A stretch of 64,000 nt of DNA from Nocardioides sp. Soil774 (GTDB lineage Bacteria; Actinomycetota; Actinomycetes; Propionibacteriales; Nocardioidaceae). Position numbers and translations under genes: made by a program. The notes under the pieces are model-generated. The model had not been told where the DNA came from. It worked only from the letters and a program-made list of their open reading frames with translations, and ran no database searches. Where the stretch lies: positions 373,306-437,305 of the forward strand of contig NZ_LMSM01000001.1 of the NCBI RefSeq assembly GCF_001428125.1. The letters are read 5' to 3'. Below are positions 59,060 to 64,000 of the stretch, in pieces (the stretch's first letter is position 1; each line of letters starts with the position of its first letter).

Positions 59060-59668
59060 ATGATGACCCGAGATGACAACGAGACCGGCCGCGGACGCGG
59101 CCGACGCGGCGAGGGCCGCGAAGCGCGGGGCGGCGAGCGCGGCGGCCGCCGCGGGGGCTGGCAGGTCGCCGACCTGCCGTCGGCCGCCGACGCCGCCGAC
59201 TGGTTCCGCGGGCGCCTGCCCGAGGGCTGGTTCAGCGAGATCGAGGTGCGCACCGACCGCGAGGAGATCACGGTGATGGGCACGCTCGCCGACAGCCACG
59301 GCGCCGGGGCCGACGGCGCGGAGGCGGAGGGCCGGATCGGTCGCTTCCGCTCCGAGACCAAGGCCGAGCGCATCGAGATCGCGCTCGAGGCGCAGGCCCG
59401 CTACGGGCGCAAGGTGTCGTGGGGGGTGCGCCTGGGCACGACCGAGGCGCTCTTCACCCACGTCGCCGCGCCGGTGATGACCCGGCTGCGCCAGCCCGAG
59501 CGGCAGGTGCTCGACACCCTCGTCGACGCGGGCGTCGCCCGGTCGCGCTCCGACGCGCTCGCGTGGTCGGTGCGGCTGGTCGGCGAGCACGCCGAGGAGT
59601 GGCTGGGCCAGCTGCGCGAGGCCATGGCCGAGGTCGACAAGCTGCGCGGCGAGGGCCCGACCCTCTGA
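59060..59668 (+). CDS. Hypothetical protein with probable C-terminal ribbon-helix-helix domain
   Basis: A 202-residue protein. The first 35 residues are Arg/Gly-rich and likely disordered; a middle domain (about 36-130) of unknown fold is followed by a C-terminal segment (about 148-175) resembling a CopG/RHH DNA-binding motif (VLDTLVDAGVARSRSDALAW). AAGGAG lies 8 bases before ATG 59060; ATG 59063 is adjacent. The TGTAA repeats upstream suggest autoregulation. No further function assigned. Confidence 0.75.
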   Translation: MMTRDDNETGRGRGRRGEGREARGGERGGRRGGWQVADLPSAADAADWFRGRLPEGWFSEIEVRTDREEITVMGTLADSHGAGADGAEAEGRIGRFRSETKAERIEIALEAQARYGRKVSWGVRLGTTEALFTHVAAPVMTRLRQPERQVLDTLVDAGVARSRSDALAWSVRLVGEHAEEWLGQLREAMAEVDKLRGEGPTL

Positions 59669-59700
59669 CGCCCACCGCGTGGACGCGCGGATCGAACTCC

Positions 59701-59732
59701 TGGCCGCCCCGCTGCGTCGAGCGGGGCGGCCA
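59701..59732 (+). terminator. Hairpin terminator after the RHH-type gene
   Basis: A perfect 13-bp stem (59701-59713 and 59720-59732) with loop GCGTCG follows the stop codon by 32 bp. Confidence 0.6.
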
Positions 59733-59782
59733 CCGCAATCTCGGTGTTCGGTCCGCGCGTCTGCGCACTACGGTGCGATGTC

Positions 59783-60319
59783 ATGACGATCGAGCGGACG
59801 AATCCGCCCTACAGCAGCGACGAGGTCGGCATGCTCCGCGCCTTCCTCAACCACTACCGCGCGACCATCCGGCTGCAAGCATCCGGCCTGACCGACGCCC
59901 AGCTCGACCAGGCGCTGGCCCCCAGTGACCTGACGCTGGGCGGGATGCTCAAGCACCTCGCCTTCGTGGAGGACTACTGGTTCTCCTACAACCTCCTCGC
60001 CCACGAGCCGGCCCCGCCGTGGGACGCCGCGCCGTGGGACGACGACCCCGACTGGGACTGGCACAGCGCTGCCGGCGCCACGCACGCCGAGCTCGACGCG
60101 CTCCTCGCCGACGCGATCTCGCGCTCCGACGAGTGCCTCGACGGGGTGCTGGCGGCCGACCCCGACCTCGACCGGCCCGTCGCCCGGCCGCGGCCGCCCG
60201 GCAAGGGCGAGACCGCGACCGTGCGCTGGGTGCTGGTCCACATGGTCGAGGAGTACTGCCGTCACGCCGGCCACGCCGACCTGATCCGCCAGTCGATCGA
60301 CGGCGCGACCGACGTCTGA
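59783..60319 (+). CDS. DinB family protein (DUF664-like)
   Basis: A 178-residue four-helix-bundle protein. The DinB pattern of three metal-binding histidines is plausible: H68-like in GGMLKHLAFVEDYW, and two in LVHMVEEYCRHAGHADLIRQ. Members include thiol-dependent transferases (mycothiol S-transferases). Substrate unknown. TACGGT lies 8 bases before the ATG, a possible leaderless promoter. Confidence 0.85.
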   Translation: MTIERTNPPYSSDEVGMLRAFLNHYRATIRLQASGLTDAQLDQALAPSDLTLGGMLKHLAFVEDYWFSYNLLAHEPAPPWDAAPWDDDPDWDWHSAAGATHAELDALLADAISRSDECLDGVLAADPDLDRPVARPRPPGKGETATVRWVLVHMVEEYCRHAGHADLIRQSIDGATDV

Positions 60320-60329
60320 GCCGGGCGCG

Positions 60330-60713
60330 TCAGTTCTGCTCGTGCAGGCAGAGCACGTTGCCGGTGGGGTCCTTGAACCACGCGGCCTTCTCGGAGCCGA
60401 GCACGCAGACGTGGTCGACGGTGTGCAGGTCGGGCAGGTCGTAGTCCTCGAAGACGACGCCGCGACGCTCGAGGTCGGTGACCTCGCTGGTGATGTCGTC
60501 GACCTCGAAGCTCATCGCGGTGCTCTCGGACGGGGTGCTGTCGGGGCGGGGGAGCAGGACGAGCGTCGACCCGCCGTCGAGCGCGTAGAGCGCGCTCCCC
60601 TCGTCGTTGGTGCCGGTGTAGTCGAGACCGAGGGTCTCGGAGTAGAACGTGCGGGCGCGCTCGACGTCGGTGACCGGGATCATCATCGAGACCGTGCGGT
60701 GCGTGAGTGACAT
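60330..60713 (-). CDS. VOC family (glyoxalase-like) protein
   Basis: A 127-residue VOC protein with RARTFYSETLGLDYTG near the N-terminus and a C-terminal KDPTGNVLCLHE metal-site strand. It is distinct from the VOC protein at 39720. Likely a dioxygenase-, lyase- or antibiotic-resistance-fold protein with unknown substrate. ATG 60713 is divergent from dosR. Confidence 0.82.
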   Translation of the reverse strand: MSLTHRTVSMMIPVTDVERARTFYSETLGLDYTGTNDEGSALYALDGGSTLVLLPRPDSTPSESTAMSFEVDDITSEVTDLERRGVVFEDYDLPDLHTVDHVCVLGSEKAAWFKDPTGNVLCLHEQN

Positions 60714-60824
60714 GGCGGACCTCCGGGTTCCGCAGGAGTGTTCCGAGATCGATCTGTCCAGTGTGCGCCTGCCGGGGCGGCACGGGGAGACCCATCCAGA
60801 CCGCTGATCTGGTGGAATGCATCC

Positions 60825-61478
60825 ATGGCCGACCCGATCCGCGTCTATCTCCTCGACGACCACGACGTCGTCCGACAGGGGCTGAGGTTCCTGCTCGAGC
60901 AGCAGGACGACATCGTCGTGGTCGGCGAGTCCGCCACCGCGACCGAGGCCGCGGCCCGCATCCCCGCGCTCCGGCCGCACGTCGCGGTGCTCGACGCCCG
61001 CCTGCCCGACGGCTCGGGCATCGAGGTGTGCCGCTCGATCCGGGCCGTGGACCCGACGATCAACGCCCTCATCCTGACGTCGTACGACGACGACGAGGCG
61101 TTGTTCGCTGCCATCATGGCCGGCGCCGCGGGCTACGTGCTCAAGGAGATCCGCAGCTCCGACCTGGTCGCCGCCGTGCGCCACGTCGCCGCCGGCAAGT
61201 CGCTCATCGACCCGGCGATGACGGCGACCGTCCTCGAGCGCATCCGCAACGGCCCCGGCACCCCCGACGAGCTGGCCTCGCTGACCGACCAGGAGCGGAT
61301 CCTGCTGGGCCACATCGCCGAAGGCCTGACCAACCGGCAGATCGCCGACAAGATGTTCCTCGCGGAGAAGACGGTCAAGAACTACGTCTCCAGCATCCTG
61401 GCCAAGCTGGGCCTGGAGCGCCGCACGCAGGCGGCCGTGCTGGCCTCCAAGCTGCTCGGCGACCGTCCCGCGCACTGA
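60825..61478 (+). CDS. dosR: DosR/DevR-type response regulator
   Basis: A 217-residue response regulator, the same length as mycobacterial DosR. The receiver has D11-D12, probable phosphoacceptor D57 (VLDARLPDG) and K107; the C-terminal LuxR domain matches DosR closely (LTNRQIADKMFLAEKTVKNY). DosR activates dormancy genes in hypoxia, NO or CO. ATG 60825 is the start. Two DosR-like boxes follow immediately downstream, before a DoxX-like gene, and a DosS-like kinase lies at 62281. Confidence 0.9.
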   Translation: MADPIRVYLLDDHDVVRQGLRFLLEQQDDIVVVGESATATEAAARIPALRPHVAVLDARLPDGSGIEVCRSIRAVDPTINALILTSYDDDEALFAAIMAGAAGYVLKEIRSSDLVAAVRHVAAGKSLIDPAMTATVLERIRNGPGTPDELASLTDQERILLGHIAEGLTNRQIADKMFLAEKTVKNYVSSILAKLGLERRTQAAVLASKLLGDRPAH

Positions 61479-61480
61479 GC

Positions 61481-61494
61481 GGGACCTTCGTCCC
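61481..61494. promoter_or_regulatory. DosR box 1
   Basis: GGGACCTTCGTCCC is a perfect GGGAC-N4-GTCCC palindrome of DosR type. It lies 3 bp after the dosR stop and about 95 bp upstream of the DoxX-like gene. Confidence 0.6.
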
Positions 61495-61502
61495 CCGCGT
61501 GG

Positions 61503-61516
61503 GGGACGGGCGGCCC
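61503..61516. promoter_or_regulatory. DosR box 2
   Basis: GGGACGGGCGGCCC matches the DosR pattern with one arm mismatch. It begins 22 bp after box 1, two helical turns, so two dimers could bind on the same face, as is common at DosR promoters. Confidence 0.5.
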
Positions 61517-61588
61517 TGATGCCGCAGGCGTGGCGGGGCGACTCTGGTGGTGACCCGGAAACACTCACCATCGAAGGAGGGGATGACG

Positions 61589-62191
61589 ATGAGCGTCATC
61601 CATCGCCACCGCCACGAGGCGCACACGGCTGCCGAGGGCTACGTGTCGCACACCGAGAACGAAGACCGGGGACCCTGGTTCGACCGGGCCCTGGCCACAC
61701 TGAGGATCGCCTACGGAGTCACCTTCCTGTGGGCCTTCTTCGACAAGACCTTCGCCCTGGGCTTCCACACCGGCTACAACCAGGACGGCGTCCTGGACCG
61801 GTTCGGGGACGCGGCGTGGATCAACGGCGGCAGTCCCACGGAGGGTTTCCTCTCCTTCGGTGTCCCCGCTGACAACCCCTTCCACGGGTTCTTCACCTCA
61901 CTGGCCGGTCAGGCCTGGGTGGACTGGCTGTTCATGGCCGGCATGCTCGGCATCGGCGTGACCCTCCTGCTCGGCGCGGGGGTGCGGATCGGCGCGGCGG
62001 CAGGCGCACTGATGTACGCCTTCATGTACGCCGCTTCGCTCCCGCTGGAGAACAACCCGGTCGTCGACGACCACCTCGTCGGCATCATCGTGATGGCGGT
62101 CCTCGCCCTCGGCGCGGCCGGCACCACGTGGGGGCTGGGTCACTGGTGGAACCGCACGGAGGTAGTCGAGCGCTACCCCGCTCTGCGGTGA
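61589..62191 (+). CDS. DoxX/DoxD-like membrane protein
   Basis: A 200-residue membrane protein with four hydrophobic segments (about 35-55, 105-125, 130-150, 160-180) and the DoxX-like layout (LRIAYGVTFLWAFFDKTF). DoxX proteins are quinone-linked or thiol-redox membrane proteins. ATG 61589 is 8 bases after AAGGAGG; ATG 61583 is too close. Two DosR boxes upstream suggest induction in hypoxia. Confidence 0.82.
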   Translation: MSVIHRHRHEAHTAAEGYVSHTENEDRGPWFDRALATLRIAYGVTFLWAFFDKTFALGFHTGYNQDGVLDRFGDAAWINGGSPTEGFLSFGVPADNPFHGFFTSLAGQAWVDWLFMAGMLGIGVTLLLGAGVRIGAAAGALMYAFMYAASLPLENNPVVDDHLVGIIVMAVLALGAAGTTWGLGHWWNRTEVVERYPALR

Positions 62192-62205
62192 CACCAGGCC
62201 CCCTG

Positions 62206-62234
62206 GACCCGGCGCCGTCCCCCGGCGCCGGGTC
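62206..62234. terminator. Hairpin terminator after the DoxX-like gene
   Basis: A perfect 12-bp stem (62206-62217 and 62223-62234) with loop TCCCC, 14 bp after the stop codon. Confidence 0.65.
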
Positions 62235-62256
62235 TTCTGGCGTGTGGACCCCGACC

Positions 62257-64000
<1,744 letters not shown>

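Overview
The window reads as chromosomal DNA of a high-GC actinobacterium. GC-rich codon use, many GTG starts, ATGA/GTGA stop-start overlaps, a tRNA without encoded CCA and the order glmU-prs-rplY-pth and mfd-mazG-eno-ftsB-DUF501-ppx all point there. Nocardioides or a close relative is my best guess, made from protein character and not from any search. No transposase, phage gene or CRISPR array was seen.

Layout. Positions 1-8.1 kb: a uridine-kinase-like gene, a small ORF coupled to a TreT-like glycosyltransferase, a SulP transporter, and a flavin monooxygenase/SDR/hydrolase operon behind a TetR regulator. 8.2-14.9 kb: housekeeping genes glmU, prs, pepN (reverse), rplY and pth, with two large palindromic intergenic elements. 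15.2-35.7 kb: an exopolysaccharide (EPS) locus. It holds an amino-sugar aminotransferase and a 4,6-dehydratase, a divergent RtcB-like protein, a 1410-residue secreted beta-helix/PKD protein, a Wzz-like co-polymerase, an HprK-like kinase, one GT4 glycosyltransferase, an APH-like kinase, Wzy and Wzx, a lipoprotein, the initiating sugar transferase, an MBL-Rieske fusion and a secreted hydrolase-like protein. 36.1-38.9 kb: a LuxR response regulator with its histidine kinase and a divergent LuxR-type regulator. A TGGGG(C)AAA-type motif recurs at promoters of the EPS and regulator genes.

38.9-53.1 kb: cysQ, a VOC protein, two paralogous secreted proteins, mfd, a SurA-like lipoprotein, mazG, eno, ftsB/divIC-like, DUF501, ppx, a family 5 uracil-DNA glycosylase, an ACT protein, peptide deformylase, a tRNA with an unusual UAA anticodon, and a Bax-inhibitor-1 protein. 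53.2-60.7 kb: an SGNH hydrolase divergent from cystathionine beta-synthase, a TSUP exporter, a YihY protein, a YigZ/IMPACT protein, a YchJ-like protein, a putative ribbon-helix-helix protein with three TGTAA repeats upstream, a DinB-like protein and a VOC protein.

60.8-64 kb: a DosR/DosS (DevR/DevS) hypoxia/redox two-component module around a DoxX-like membrane protein, whose promoter region carries two 14-bp DosR-type palindromes 22 bp apart. A third, weaker site precedes the small ORF/TreT pair at 0.7-2.5 kb, so trehalose synthesis may belong to the same regulon. The EPS genes together provide sugar-nucleotide synthesis, lipid-carrier priming, extension, flipping, polymerisation and length control. 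The RtcB-like, HprK-like, APH-like and MBL-Rieske proteins are the parts without an obvious place in a standard Wzx/Wzy pathway.
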